A program made the position numbers and the translations under genes. 60,616 nucleotides of DNA from an uncultured bacterium (GTDB lineage Bacteria > Elusimicrobiota > Elusimicrobia > Elusimicrobiales > Elusimicrobiaceae), in assembly GCA_949291545.1 (NCBI GenBank), contig CASEWB010000001.1, positions 1-60,616 of the forward strand. The letters run 5' to 3'. The notes under the pieces are model-generated. The model saw only the letters and a program-made list of their open reading frames with translations. It ran no database searches and was not told the origin of the DNA. Positions within the stretch are counted from its first letter, which is position 1. Each line of letters opens with the position of its first letter. This document shows positions 50,941 to 59,472 of the stretch, piece after piece.

Positions 50941-52167
50941 TTATTCGTAGCGCAAGGCGTCAATCGGGGTAAGTTTGGAAGCTTTATAGGCCGGATAAAA
51001 CCCGAAAAACACACCGGTAGCGGCCGAAAACCCAACGGATAATAATACCGCCGACAAGCTCAGCTCCGCCGGAATGGTGGAGTTGGCCGCCACAATTAGC
51101 GTAATCACCACCCCCAGCAAAATACCTATCAGCCCGCCAATGCAGGAAAGCGTCACAGATTCCACCAAAAACTGCAGGCGGATATCCCAGCTGGTGGCGC
51201 CAATAGCCATACGAATACCGATTTCGCGCGTACGCTCGGTAACCGACACGAGCATAATGTTCATTACCCCAATACCGCCCACAATCAGCGATACGGCCCC
51301 AATGGCCCCCAGCAGCAGGCTCATGGTTTTACCCATCGTTTTGGCTTGTTCAATAAACGAGGCAAAATCGTCCAGCTGGAAATCGTCTTTCCCCAGCGGG
51401 TGGATACGGTGCGTGTTGCGCACGGTGTTTTGAATGTCCACTTTGGTGTTTTCAATCGTATTAAAATCGGCCACTTTAATGACCACGCGGTCCAGGGCGC
51501 GGCGGTCCGATTTGTTCCACCCGGCGTTCATTTTTACTTTGCCGGTGGTATATGGGATTAAGGCGCCTTCGTCCATATCAAACCCCATACCGCTCTGCCC
51601 CGTTTTTTTGACGACGCCCACCACTTTAAAGGGGATGTTGTCTAATACTACCGTTTTATTTAGCGGGTCCACATCGCTAAAAATGGTCTGCGCGGCCGAA
51701 GTGCCCAGCACAATCACCTGGGCATAATCGTTCACTTCCTGCTGGGTAAATTCGCGCCCGCTTTCAATAGGCCAATCGTAGGTTAAAAAGATGTCCGGGT
51801 CCGTGGCCAACACACTTAACGCAACGCTGGTGTTGGAGTATTTTACATCAAAGCTGGTGGTAATGTACGGGGCGGCGGCAGCCACACCGTCCACCCGGCG
51901 GATAGCGTACACGTCATCCATTGTTACGTCCTTGGGGGAGGAAATGCTTTCGTCCAAGTCCCACGGTTGGCGCAAGAACAAAATGTTCGTGCCAAAGCGC
52001 GAAACGCTGTCCGTTACGCTTTTTTGCGCCCCGGAACCGACGGCCAACATCGTAATAACCGCCGACACGCCGATAACGATACCCAAGCTCGTCAGCGCGG
52101 CGCGCATTTTGTTGGCAAAAATAGCTTTGAGCGAAATTTTAAAAATAGCGTAAAAAGAATCCCACAT
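50941..52167 (-). CDS. MacB-type ABC transporter permease
   Basis: 408 residues. The N-terminal helix (KMRAALTSLGIVIGVSAVITMLAVGSGA) has the MacB/FtsX signature; a periplasmic MacB_PCD domain (about 50-275) follows, then three C-terminal helices (GAIGAVSLIVGGIGVMNIMLVSVTERTREIGIRMAIGAT, DIRLQFLVESVTLSCIGGLIGI, and the last before FGFYPAYKASKLTPIDALRYE). It lacks the fused ATPase of E. coli MacB; that subunit is the gene just upstream. It is a mechanotransmission-type exporter that pushes substrate through the adaptor and TolC. Last gene of the operon; 1 nt after the ATPase gene. Confidence 0.95.
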   Translation of the reverse strand: MWDSFYAIFKISLKAIFANKMRAALTSLGIVIGVSAVITMLAVGSGAQKSVTDSVSRFGTNILFLRQPWDLDESISSPKDVTMDDVYAIRRVDGVAAAAPYITTSFDVKYSNTSVALSVLATDPDIFLTYDWPIESGREFTQQEVNDYAQVIVLGTSAAQTIFSDVDPLNKTVVLDNIPFKVVGVVKKTGQSGMGFDMDEGALIPYTTGKVKMNAGWNKSDRRALDRVVIKVADFNTIENTKVDIQNTVRNTHRIHPLGKDDFQLDDFASFIEQAKTMGKTMSLLLGAIGAVSLIVGGIGVMNIMLVSVTERTREIGIRMAIGATSWDIRLQFLVESVTLSCIGGLIGILLGVVITLIVAANSTIPAELSLSAVLLSVGFSAATGVFFGFYPAYKASKLTPIDALRYE

Positions 52168-52168
52168 A

Positions 52169-52852
52169 TTATTTTACCTCGTCGCTAATCTTTTCGCCGT
52201 CTTTGAATTTAATCAGGCGCGAAGCATATTCCGCAATATCCGGTTCGTGCGTAATCAAAATAATGGTTTTGCCCATTTCTTTGTTTAAGCGCGTGAACAA
52301 TTCCATCACTTCAATACTCATTTTGGTATCCAAGTTACCAGTCGGCTCGTCAGCAAAAATGATGGGTGCATCGCACACCAAGGAACGCGCAATGGCCACG
52401 CGCTGCTGCTGGCCGCCGGAAAGCTGGTTGGGCAGGTGGAAAGCGCGCTTTTCGAGCCCTACGGCCTTCAGCGCGTCCAGCGCTTTTTGGCGGCGCAAGT
52501 GGGCGGGCGTATGGTTGTAAATCATTGGCAGTTCCACGTTTTCTACGGCGGTGGTGCGTTTGATAAGGTTAAACCCCTGGAACACGAACCCGATTTTGCG
52601 GTTGCGCACGCCGGCCAATTTGGATAAATCCGTTGCGGTAACGTCTATCCCGTCTAAGATATAGGTGCCGCGCGTGGGTTTATCCAAACAGCCCAAAATG
52701 TTCATAAAGGTAGACTTGCCCGAACCAGACGGCCCCATTACCGCCACAAATTCGCCTTTTTCAATCGACACACTGACGCCGTTTAAGGCCTTCACTTCCA
52801 CATCGCCCAGCGTGTAAATTTTATATAGATCGCGGGTATCAATCAGCGCCAT
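52169..52852 (-). CDS. ABC transporter ATPase, MacB/LolD type
   Basis: 227 residues. Walker A GPSGSGKST, Q-loop GFVFQGFNLI, signature LSGGQQQRVAIARSL, Walker B PIIFADEPTGNLD and H-loop ILITHEPDIAEY are all present. It is the energy-coupling subunit for the adjacent MacB-type permease. Nine nt separate it from the adaptor gene, where GGAGG is found. Substrates of such systems include macrolides, peptides, siderophores and lipoproteins; which one is not evident. Confidence 0.97.
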   Translation of the reverse strand: MALIDTRDLYKIYTLGDVEVKALNGVSVSIEKGEFVAVMGPSGSGKSTFMNILGCLDKPTRGTYILDGIDVTATDLSKLAGVRNRKIGFVFQGFNLIKRTTAVENVELPMIYNHTPAHLRRQKALDALKAVGLEKRAFHLPNQLSGGQQQRVAIARSLVCDAPIIFADEPTGNLDTKMSIEVMELFTRLNKEMGKTIILITHEPDIAEYASRLIKFKDGEKISDEVK

Positions 52853-52861
52853 AACCGCCTC

Positions 52862-54103
52862 CTAGCGCCGTCTTCCGGGCCGCGGCGGGTTCATACCGGT
52901 GCTGGTGGTAGAAGCTTTTAAGTTATTTTCGCCTACAATCACCATATCGCCTTCTTCCACGTCGCCGCCGGTAATTTCGGTCTGCTTGGTGGCGATAATA
53001 CCAATCGTCACGTCCACGCGCTGGGGCTGCATACCCGGCTCGGCCTTCCACACGCCCGTATTTTCGTATTTATTCTGGTTGGTGGAGGGGGAGAAGCGCA
53101 GCGCTTCGTTGGGTACCAAAAGCACGTCTTTTTTATCTTGCGTACGGATAGTCAAGGTGGCGGTCATACCCGGTTTTAAACGCAAGTCTTCATTGTCTAC
53201 GTCCACAATTACGGTGTAAGTGGTACTGCTGGAAGAAGAAGTCGTAGTGTCCGATGTATCCACATAATTAGTGCGCACCTGCCGCACCACGCCGTGGAAG
53301 GTTTCGCCCATATAGCCGTCGAGCGTAAAATCGGCCTCTTGGCCGGGCTGGATTTTAACGATATCCGCCTCGGACACTTTGGCTTCAATCTGCATTTTGG
53401 TTAAATCCTGCGCCACCACAAACAGTTCCGGCGTAGAGAAACCGGCCGTAATGGTTTGGCCTTCGCTTACTTTTTTGGTTAATACTACGCCGTCAATCGG
53501 GGAAACAATCGTCGTGTTGGACAAATCTTTTTCCGCCGTATCCAAATTGGACTGCGCCTGCACCACATTGGCCTGGGCCGCATTTAAACTGCTTTTGGCG
53601 TTAACGTAGGCCAGTTCGTATTCTTCCAAGTTTACTTTAGAGACGTATTCTTTTTCATACAAAGTTTGGTAACGCTCGTAGTTCTTTTTGGCCATCTGAT
53701 ACGATACTTCCGCCGAAGATAAGCTCTCTTTGGCCGACGACAAGCGCGCTTTGGCTTCTTCCAAAGAGGCCAAAATTTGCGTTTGGTCGATAATGGCCAT
53801 CAAATCGCCTTTTTTCACTTGGGTATTGTAATCCACATAAATTTTTAAAATTTCACCGGACACCAGCGCACCCACTTCCGTAGTGTTGACAGGGTTAATC
53901 GGGCCGGACGCTTCCACAATGTCCACAATATCGCCTTTTTTCACACGCGCCGTGCGGTACTGCGGCACCGGCGGAGCCGAAAAGAAATACGCTTTCACGC
54001 CCCACGCCGCCACCAACAGCAGCACAATAATCAGCGTTTTTTTCCACCACGCCAATTTCCAAAAACCTTTTACAATACGTTTAACTATATTTTCCTTTTT
54101 CAT
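52862..54103 (-). CDS. MacA-type periplasmic adaptor protein
   Basis: 413 residues. One N-terminal helix (WWKKTLIIVLLLVAAWGVKAYFF) anchors the protein. The lipoyl halves are VEASGPINPVNTTEVGALVSGEI and TIVSPIDGVVLTKKVSEGQTI; between them a long coiled-coil hairpin (about 105-195) contacts TolC. The beta-barrel and membrane-proximal domains follow (AKVSEADIVKIQPGQEADFTL; LRLKPGMTATLTIRT). The C-terminus is basic (PPRPGRRR). It bridges the ABC pump and the outer-membrane channel. Second gene of the operon, 1 nt after the TolC gene. Confidence 0.95.
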   Translation of the reverse strand: MKKENIVKRIVKGFWKLAWWKKTLIIVLLLVAAWGVKAYFFSAPPVPQYRTARVKKGDIVDIVEASGPINPVNTTEVGALVSGEILKIYVDYNTQVKKGDLMAIIDQTQILASLEEAKARLSSAKESLSSAEVSYQMAKKNYERYQTLYEKEYVSKVNLEEYELAYVNAKSSLNAAQANVVQAQSNLDTAEKDLSNTTIVSPIDGVVLTKKVSEGQTITAGFSTPELFVVAQDLTKMQIEAKVSEADIVKIQPGQEADFTLDGYMGETFHGVVRQVRTNYVDTSDTTTSSSSSTTYTVIVDVDNEDLRLKPGMTATLTIRTQDKKDVLLVPNEALRFSPSTNQNKYENTGVWKAEPGMQPQRVDVTIGIIATKQTEITGGDVEEGDMVIVGENNLKASTTSTGMNPPRPGRRR

Positions 54104-54104
54104 A

Positions 54105-55595
54105 TTAATTTGTCCCCATGGCTTGTTTCAAATCCGCCACCGCAGAGGCATAATCATACCGGGCGGTCAGTAAACTCAGTTCCGCGTCCGTATAGGACAC
54201 TTCTGCATCTTTCAGTTCTATAATATCCCCAATCCCTTCGTTATAGCGGCCGCGGGCAAGGTCCAAATTTTCTTTGGCTTTTTCCACGTTTAATTCCGCT
54301 ATCGGGATACTTTCCGAAGCTTCTTGCATATTAATATACGCGCTTTGCACTTCCAAAAACACATCGTTGAGCAAGCTGCGGCTGGAATTTACCGTGTTTT
54401 CCAGCGAAATTTTAGCCTGCCGCACACCGTTGTAGGTTTTAAACGCGTTAAAAATCGGTATCTCTACGGAAGCCAACAGTTTGGTTTCTTCGTTATCCAA
54501 CGAAAAATCGTCCCCGTATTTGGAATATCCCGCCGAAAAAGAAAACGTGGGGAAATACGCCGCTTTGGCCTGGTTTAATTTAATTTGGCCGATGCGTACG
54601 TCCGTTTGCGCCGAAAGAACGTCCGGGCGGTTGGCGTAAGCGGTTTTGACGGCTTGGTCAAAAGGCATCTCGAATTTTTCAAACGCGGCGATGTCTTCTA
54701 TATCCAAGGTTTTCGGCGTCGTAACCCCCATGGAATTGGCCAACTGGGCAGAAGACGTTTTAACCAAGTTTTTGGCGCGAATCAGGCTAAGTTCTTCGTT
54801 ATTTAAGTTTACTTCAGCCGTCGTCACGTCCACTTTCGGGCGCAGCCCCAGGCGGAAATACTCCGCCGCGCGTTCGTATTGGTCTTTGTACAAATCGCGC
54901 GATTGGGTGCGAATGCCCACCGCACGCACCGCCGAAAGCAGCGCGTAATAGTTTTTCTTTACGGTACGGATAATATCGTTTTTGACGCTATCCAAATTCA
55001 GCTGGGCTTGTTCCACGGCGCCTTGCTGAATTTTGACGTTACGCACTTTATCCGTAATTCCGCTAATAGAAAGCTGCGCCTGCGCATAAACGTCGGAAGA
55101 GCCATGGTCCGTGCGGGAAGAACCGTCCATTTTGGAATTAGAATAACTCTGCGATGCGCCCGCCGTCAGCGTAGGCAAGAACTCCGCTTTAGACAAATTC
55201 AAATTAACATACGCATTTTGCAAATTCAGCTGGGCGGCCACCGCCTGCGGGCTGTTGGCCAAGGCGATTTGAATACAATCGTCCAGCGTCAGTTTGCCGT
55301 TGATGTCCGGCAGCACGTTTCCTTGGGCATCGTGCAAAACCATTGCCGGTTTATCGTTTTTCTTGGGGTGGACGGTCGTTTCCGCGGCGGACGTATCCGC
55401 TTGGCCGTTAACCGGCGGCAAAACCGCGTCCTTGGCGGCCTCGGCCGCAGGCGAAAGCGCCTCTCCCGGCACCGAGGCCGAAGCCCCAGGCACCCCTTCC
55501 CCGGCGGGAGCCTCTGCCGGGGCAATCACTTTACTGTGCGCACATACGCCAGCAAGCAACATGGCGAAAAGTAAAAAAATGCGAAATTGTTTCAT
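54105..55595 (-). CDS. TolC-family outer-membrane efflux protein
   Basis: 496 residues from the ATG at 55595 (a second ATG two codons earlier is possible). A signal peptide (KQFRIFLLFAMLLAGVCAHS) is followed by an Ala/Pro-rich stretch of about 75 residues not usual in TolC. Then come two outer-membrane-efflux repeats: LTLDDCIQIALANSPQAVAAQ with YVNLNLSKAEFLPTLTAGAS, and DQAVKTAYANRPDVLSAQTD with LNQAKAAYFPTFSFSAGYS. It forms the trimeric exit duct. A perfect -10 box (TATAAT, minus strand, 55607-55602) ends only 6 nt before this ATG, so the mRNA may be leaderless. First gene of the efflux operon. Confidence 0.94.
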   Translation of the reverse strand: MKQFRIFLLFAMLLAGVCAHSKVIAPAEAPAGEGVPGASASVPGEALSPAAEAAKDAVLPPVNGQADTSAAETTVHPKKNDKPAMVLHDAQGNVLPDINGKLTLDDCIQIALANSPQAVAAQLNLQNAYVNLNLSKAEFLPTLTAGASQSYSNSKMDGSSRTDHGSSDVYAQAQLSISGITDKVRNVKIQQGAVEQAQLNLDSVKNDIIRTVKKNYYALLSAVRAVGIRTQSRDLYKDQYERAAEYFRLGLRPKVDVTTAEVNLNNEELSLIRAKNLVKTSSAQLANSMGVTTPKTLDIEDIAAFEKFEMPFDQAVKTAYANRPDVLSAQTDVRIGQIKLNQAKAAYFPTFSFSAGYSKYGDDFSLDNEETKLLASVEIPIFNAFKTYNGVRQAKISLENTVNSSRSLLNDVFLEVQSAYINMQEASESIPIAELNVEKAKENLDLARGRYNEGIGDIIELKDAEVSYTDAELSLLTARYDYASAVADLKQAMGTN

Positions 55596-55704
55596 AATCA
55601 TATTATATATATTTGCCCTGTGTTTTAGGACGGCACAAACCGCCCAGCGGCTCTACGCCGCTTTAATTCTAACACCAAGAATATAATTTTTATTGCACGC
55701 GGTT

Positions 55705-56421
55705 TTAACACGTTATTACACAAAAAACAGGATCGGACGGAAACATCGTGCAATAAGTGTTCGGCTTTCCCAAAAAATCGTACTCTTTCTGCCCACAGCA
55801 CGATAAGGTTCCGTCTGCACATTGGCAATCGGTTGGGCGGCCGGACGAGTCGAAAGAAATCACGTCCGCTTGATTGGGAAACGCTTCAGAGAGAACCGTT
55901 AACTGTTCCAAGGCGTCGTTTTCCTGGGAGAAGAACCATATTTTGTTTTTTTCTTGAAAATACTGAACTTTTGTTAAAGGCGACGCCCCCAAACGCTTCA
56001 ACAGTTGGCCGTCCTGGCTGCGTTGTGTCATTACCATTGCCCCGGAAGGGAGAAAAACATATTCCACATAAGTTCCGTCAGGCAAGGTTTCTTGGCGGCA
56101 GGCAGAATGTTGGTCTACCGTACAAGGATCGGGAGCGCTGGTATACAGGGAAAAACGATTGATCCCGCTTGCACAAAAATTACTTGGCAGAACATAATCC
56201 GCCGGGAAAAAGCCCTCCGCCCCGCCCGCTTGATTAGGCCGCTGCACCGGTTCGGCCGCGGCGGGCACCTGGGCGGGCTGTACAGCAGGGGCTGCTTGGC
56301 CAATAGAAGAAGCCGGTTTAAACAGCACTTTGCCCACTATCCCTACCACGGCCGTAAACGCCAAGGCCAGCAAAGCAGCCAACAAACCAATAATAGCTAT
56401 CGAAACAAGCGCTTTTTTCAT
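55705..56421 (-). CDS. Membrane-anchored exported protein of unknown function
   Basis: 238 residues from the ATG at 56421 behind AGGGAGG. The N-terminal helix (VSIAIIGLLAALLALAFTAVVGIVGKVLF) is long and starts MKKAL, but lacks the Gly-Phe/Glu of a prepilin, so it is taken as a simple anchor or uncleaved signal. A Pro/Ala/Gln linker and a domain of about 165 residues follow, with about eight cysteines (CASG, CTVDQHSAC, CQCADGTLSCC, CTMF, VITC), probably forming disulfides in the periplasm. No family recognised. Cys-rich C-termini also occur in this window's prepilin. Confidence 0.75.
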   Translation of the reverse strand: MKKALVSIAIIGLLAALLALAFTAVVGIVGKVLFKPASSIGQAAPAVQPAQVPAAAEPVQRPNQAGGAEGFFPADYVLPSNFCASGINRFSLYTSAPDPCTVDQHSACRQETLPDGTYVEYVFLPSGAMVMTQRSQDGQLLKRLGASPLTKVQYFQEKNKIWFFSQENDALEQLTVLSEAFPNQADVISFDSSGRPTDCQCADGTLSCCGQKEYDFLGKPNTYCTMFPSDPVFCVITC

Positions 56422-56540
56422 ACCCGCGGCCTCCCTTAATAATCTACTATATAATACGAAATTCCACTCCATACCGCTTAGATTTTTGCAAACTTTCCAT
56501 AAGCCCGGGAGGGGGGATAATTTACTATAATATAAGGGTT

Positions 56541-56870
56541 ATGTGGAAAACTGTTGCACTGTTGTGCGCTTCTAACTTATTTATGACGGCCGCTTGGTAT
56601 GGCCACCTGAAATTTAAAAACCGCGCCCTGTGGTTGGTTATTTTAGCCAGCTGGGGTATTGCTTTCTTTGAGTATTGCCTGCAAGTGCCGGCTAACCGCA
56701 TTGGAAGTGATTATTTTTCTGTTACCCAATTAAAAGTAATGCAGGAAGTAATCACCTTAGTTGTGTTTGCCGGTTTTTCGGCGGTATATTTTAAAGAAAG
56801 CTTTAAATGGAACCATTTTGTCGGCTTTGCGTGCTTAGTGGCAGCCGTGTTTTTTGTATTTAAAAAATAG
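56541..56870 (+). CDS. DUF486/DMT-family small membrane protein
   Basis: 109 residues with four membrane helices. The landmarks FMTAAWYGHLKFK, WGIAFFEYCLQVPANRIG, QLKVMQEVITLVVFAGFSAVYF and FKWNHFVGFACL are those of the DUF486 family, which is related to small multidrug-resistance-type transporters. Function unknown. A TATAAT (56526-56531) ends only 9 nt before the ATG and AAGGGTT is between, so the leader is very short. The dCMP deaminase gene starts 13 nt after its stop. Confidence 0.94.
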   Translation: MWKTVALLCASNLFMTAAWYGHLKFKNRALWLVILASWGIAFFEYCLQVPANRIGSDYFSVTQLKVMQEVITLVVFAGFSAVYFKESFKWNHFVGFACLVAAVFFVFKK

Positions 56871-56883
56871 TAAAACCTCTTAT

Positions 56884-57396
56884 ATGAAGAACAAACACCG
56901 CTTATTTATTAAAATGGCCGAACTGGTGGCCGAACAATCCACCTGCTGCCGCCTGCAGGTAGGGGCCGTATTGGTGAAGGACAACCGCGTCATTAGTATG
57001 GGGTTTAACGGCACGCCTACCGGGCAGCTGCACTGCGAGGAAAACTTTACCAAAATTTATGAAGAAAACTACCGCGATAAGTTCCCCACTTATGCGGATT
57101 TTGTCGCCAGCCGCCTGTTCTACGATTTGCACGGCAAATGGTCCATCGAAAATGAATTGCACGCCGAACAAAATGCCATCGCTTTTGCCGCCAAAAACGG
57201 CATTGCCACGCAAGGGGCCTCCGTATATGTAACGTGGTCCCCGTGTGTACACTGCGCTAAGGTAATTGTCAGTGCGGGCATTAAAAAAGTGTTTTATAAA
57301 AATATGTATGACCGCAGCCAGGACGGTATTGTATTTTTGGCCAAAAACGGCATCGAATGCCGCCAATTAACCGAAAAAGACATCGCCGCCAACTAG
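56884..57396 (+). CDS. dCMP deaminase (ComEB-like cytidine/deoxycytidylate deaminase)
   Basis: 170 residues from the ATG at 56884. Zinc motifs: NELHAEQNAIAFAA (His and catalytic Glu) and TWSPCVHCAKVIVSAGI (two Cys). STCCRLQVGAVLVKDNRVISMGFNGTPTG at the N-terminus and FYKNMYD near the end are typical of dCMP deaminases. It turns dCMP into dUMP, feeding thymidylate synthesis. There is no clear ribosome-binding site; it may be translated from the DUF486 mRNA. The TPR gene begins 41 nt downstream. Confidence 0.95.
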   Translation: MKNKHRLFIKMAELVAEQSTCCRLQVGAVLVKDNRVISMGFNGTPTGQLHCEENFTKIYEENYRDKFPTYADFVASRLFYDLHGKWSIENELHAEQNAIAFAAKNGIATQGASVYVTWSPCVHCAKVIVSAGIKKVFYKNMYDRSQDGIVFLAKNGIECRQLTEKDIAAN

Positions 57397-57437
57397 CGGG
57401 GTTGGGTCCAGCCCAAAATTTTACTATAATGAAAGAT

Positions 57438-58097
57438 ATGAAAAAACAAACTACTGCTCCGGCAGAACAAAAAGATATTCTTGTGTCGTTCCTTTCCGCC
57501 ATTATTGATTTTTGCAAACAAAACAAACGCGGCGTATTAACCGCTTTGGTTATTTTGATTTTGGCGGCCGTCATTGGGGCCTGTTACTCCTCTCACGTTA
57601 AAAAAGTAACCCAAAATTCTTGGGCGGCGTATTACTCCGCGCAAGTATCCCTGCTGGGGGGAAATGAACAGGAAGGCTTCTTTATGATTGACGAACTGGC
57701 CAAAAAATATCCCGGCACGCCTGCGGCCCAATATGCCCAGCTGCTCAAGGCCGATATCCTCTACAACGGGGAAAATTACGCCCAAGCAGCCGATGTATAC
57801 AAACCGTTGGTTTCGTCCGACAATCCGACAGTAGCCACCGTGGCGGCGCTTTCGTTGGCAGCCTCCCACCAGGCGCTGAAAGAATATCAAGCCGCAGTGG
57901 ATACGTTGACTCAATTTATTCAAAACAACCCCAAAAGTTTTGCGCTTCCGCAGGCTTATTTGACCTTGGCTATGAGCCAAGAATTGGCCGGCAACAAAAC
58001 GGAAGCCATAAACGCCTATAAACAGCTGGCGGACGCTTACGCCCAAACCTATTTTGGTGTAATGGCGAAAGACAAACTGGCTGTGCTTGAAAAATAA
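57438..58097 (+). CDS. Membrane-anchored TPR protein (YfgM/ComL-like)
   Basis: 219 residues from the ATG at 57438, preceded by GAAAG; an ATG three codons earlier (57429) lies within a TATAAT, so transcription from that box would start at about 57436-57438. One membrane helix (GVLTALVILILAAVIGACY) follows a cytoplasmic N-terminus of about 36 residues. The periplasmic part has three to four TPR units (GGNEQEGFFMIDELAKKYPG, PAAQYAQLLKADILYNGENYAQAADV, PQAYLTLAMSQELAGNKTEAI). YfgM-like proteins assist secretion-linked chaperones; BamD-like ones are lipoproteins, unlike this. Single gene with a terminator. Confidence 0.85.
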   Translation: MKKQTTAPAEQKDILVSFLSAIIDFCKQNKRGVLTALVILILAAVIGACYSSHVKKVTQNSWAAYYSAQVSLLGGNEQEGFFMIDELAKKYPGTPAAQYAQLLKADILYNGENYAQAADVYKPLVSSDNPTVATVAALSLAASHQALKEYQAAVDTLTQFIQNNPKSFALPQAYLTLAMSQELAGNKTEAINAYKQLADAYAQTYFGVMAKDKLAVLEK

Positions 58098-58105
58098 TTT
58101 GCCGT

Positions 58106-58141
58106 AAACCCGCTTGGCATTGCTTTCCAAGCGGGTTTTTT
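58106..58141 (+). terminator. Intrinsic terminator of the TPR gene
   Basis: 12-bp stem AAACCCGCTTGG with its complement, 9-nt loop, T-run. Confidence 0.9.
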
Positions 58142-58188
58142 ATTGTGTATCCCCCAACACAAAATATCCACAAAAACAGAGGAAATGA

Positions 58189-59421
58189 ATGCATAAAAAA
58201 CTGACAGCTGTACTGCTTTTGTCCCTCCTGCTGGCCGATGTATCCCACGGGGCAGGATTTGCGTTGTATGAATACAGCGGCCGCGCTACTGCCATGGGCG
58301 GCGCTGTAATGGCCAACAAAGCCGAGGCCGCTTCCTTGGCCACCAACCCGGCGCTGATTACCGAACTGGAAGGAACCCAGGTACAAGCCGGGCTGACGGT
58401 CGTAACGGCGGACGCCAAAACCACGGTGGCAGGGGAATCCCGCACCCTCAAGAATGATGTGTGGTACCTGCCGAACTTCTTTATCACCCAGCAATGGAGC
58501 GACCAAGTGTCCGTCGGCCTGGGCGGATTTTCCCGCTATGGCTTAGGCGGCGAATACAAAAATTGGGAAACGTGGAATGGCAGCACCTTGGCCTACAAAG
58601 TAAAGTTGGAAACTTTCTCTTTTACTCCGACCTTAGCCGTAAAAGCCAATGACGAATTATCCATTGCTATGGGCTTGGAAGCTATGGTGATTGGGTTCTC
58701 CCAAAATTCTACTTTAAGAACCGATAACGCTATGCTCGCCCATGCCACCGCTTACGAAATCAGCGGGTCCGGCATTAGCTGGGGGGGTAACTTCGCCTTA
58801 GCGTACAAACCGCAATGGGCAGAAAAATGGTCCTTGGGGGCTATGTACCGCACCAAAGTAAAACAAACTTTAAATGGGCGCATCGCCGCCGGAACGGAAG
58901 TGCCGGACCAGCTCTACAGCGGGGACGCCAAAGGTTCCATTACCCTGCCGGACAGCTTGTCCGCCGGTATTGCGTTCCGCCCGACGGAAGACTGGACCAT
59001 CGAAGCCGGTATTGTGGGGTCTTTCTGGAGCTCTTACGACCAAATTGTTATTGAATATACCGAAAAAGAAGAAGCTCCCACCATTCACAACAAAAAGAAT
59101 TACAAAGACGTTTACCGCCTGAACTTGGGGACGGAATATATGCTGACGCCCAACTGGGCCTTGCGCGCTGGCTATGTGTACGACAAATCCCCCATCAGCG
59201 AACACGCTATGGACACCCTTGTGCCGGTGGACGACCGCCATATCGCCAGTGTGGGGGTTGGTTATCAAACCGAAACCTGGAGCGTGGACGTAGCGTATGC
59301 CCATGTGTTTGCCAAAGATTTAAAAGGCAACAGCATTGCTACGGCGGCGGGAATACTGCCTATGGAATACACCGACGGAAAGAGCGATATGTTCGCCGTA
59401 ACGTTTGGGTATAAGTTCTAA
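58189..59421 (+). CDS. FadL/OmpP1/TodX-family outer-membrane transport protein
   Basis: 410 residues. A signal peptide (HKKLTAVLLLSLLLADVSHG) is followed by the family start AGFALYEYSGRATAMGGAVMANKAEAASLATNPALI, which forms the N-terminal hatch. Long amphipathic strands alternate to the end, with a C-terminal aromatic (VTFGYKF) for barrel assembly. FadL-type channels let hydrophobic compounds such as fatty acids cross the outer membrane. The frame starting at 58185 stops at once; GAGGAAAT is upstream of 58189. Single gene with terminators on both sides. Confidence 0.93.
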   Translation: MHKKLTAVLLLSLLLADVSHGAGFALYEYSGRATAMGGAVMANKAEAASLATNPALITELEGTQVQAGLTVVTADAKTTVAGESRTLKNDVWYLPNFFITQQWSDQVSVGLGGFSRYGLGGEYKNWETWNGSTLAYKVKLETFSFTPTLAVKANDELSIAMGLEAMVIGFSQNSTLRTDNAMLAHATAYEISGSGISWGGNFALAYKPQWAEKWSLGAMYRTKVKQTLNGRIAAGTEVPDQLYSGDAKGSITLPDSLSAGIAFRPTEDWTIEAGIVGSFWSSYDQIVIEYTEKEEAPTIHNKKNYKDVYRLNLGTEYMLTPNWALRAGYVYDKSPISEHAMDTLVPVDDRHIASVGVGYQTETWSVDVAYAHVFAKDLKGNSIATAAGILPMEYTDGKSDMFAVTFGYKF

Positions 59422-59433
59422 TTTCCCGATTAC

Positions 59434-59465
59434 AAAAACCCCAGGCAAATGCCTGGGGTTTTTTT
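59434..59465. terminator. Terminator between the FadL-type gene and mutY
   Basis: 13-bp stem AAAAACCCCAGGC with its complement, AAAT loop, T-run; A-run on the other side lets it serve mutY. Confidence 0.9.
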
Positions 59466-59472
59466 GTTGGAT

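Noticed and set aside
55705..56421. Type IV prepilin call for the MKKAL-starting anchored protein
   Set aside because: It lacks the Gly/Phe cleavage site and Glu5 and has a longer plain hydrophobic helix.
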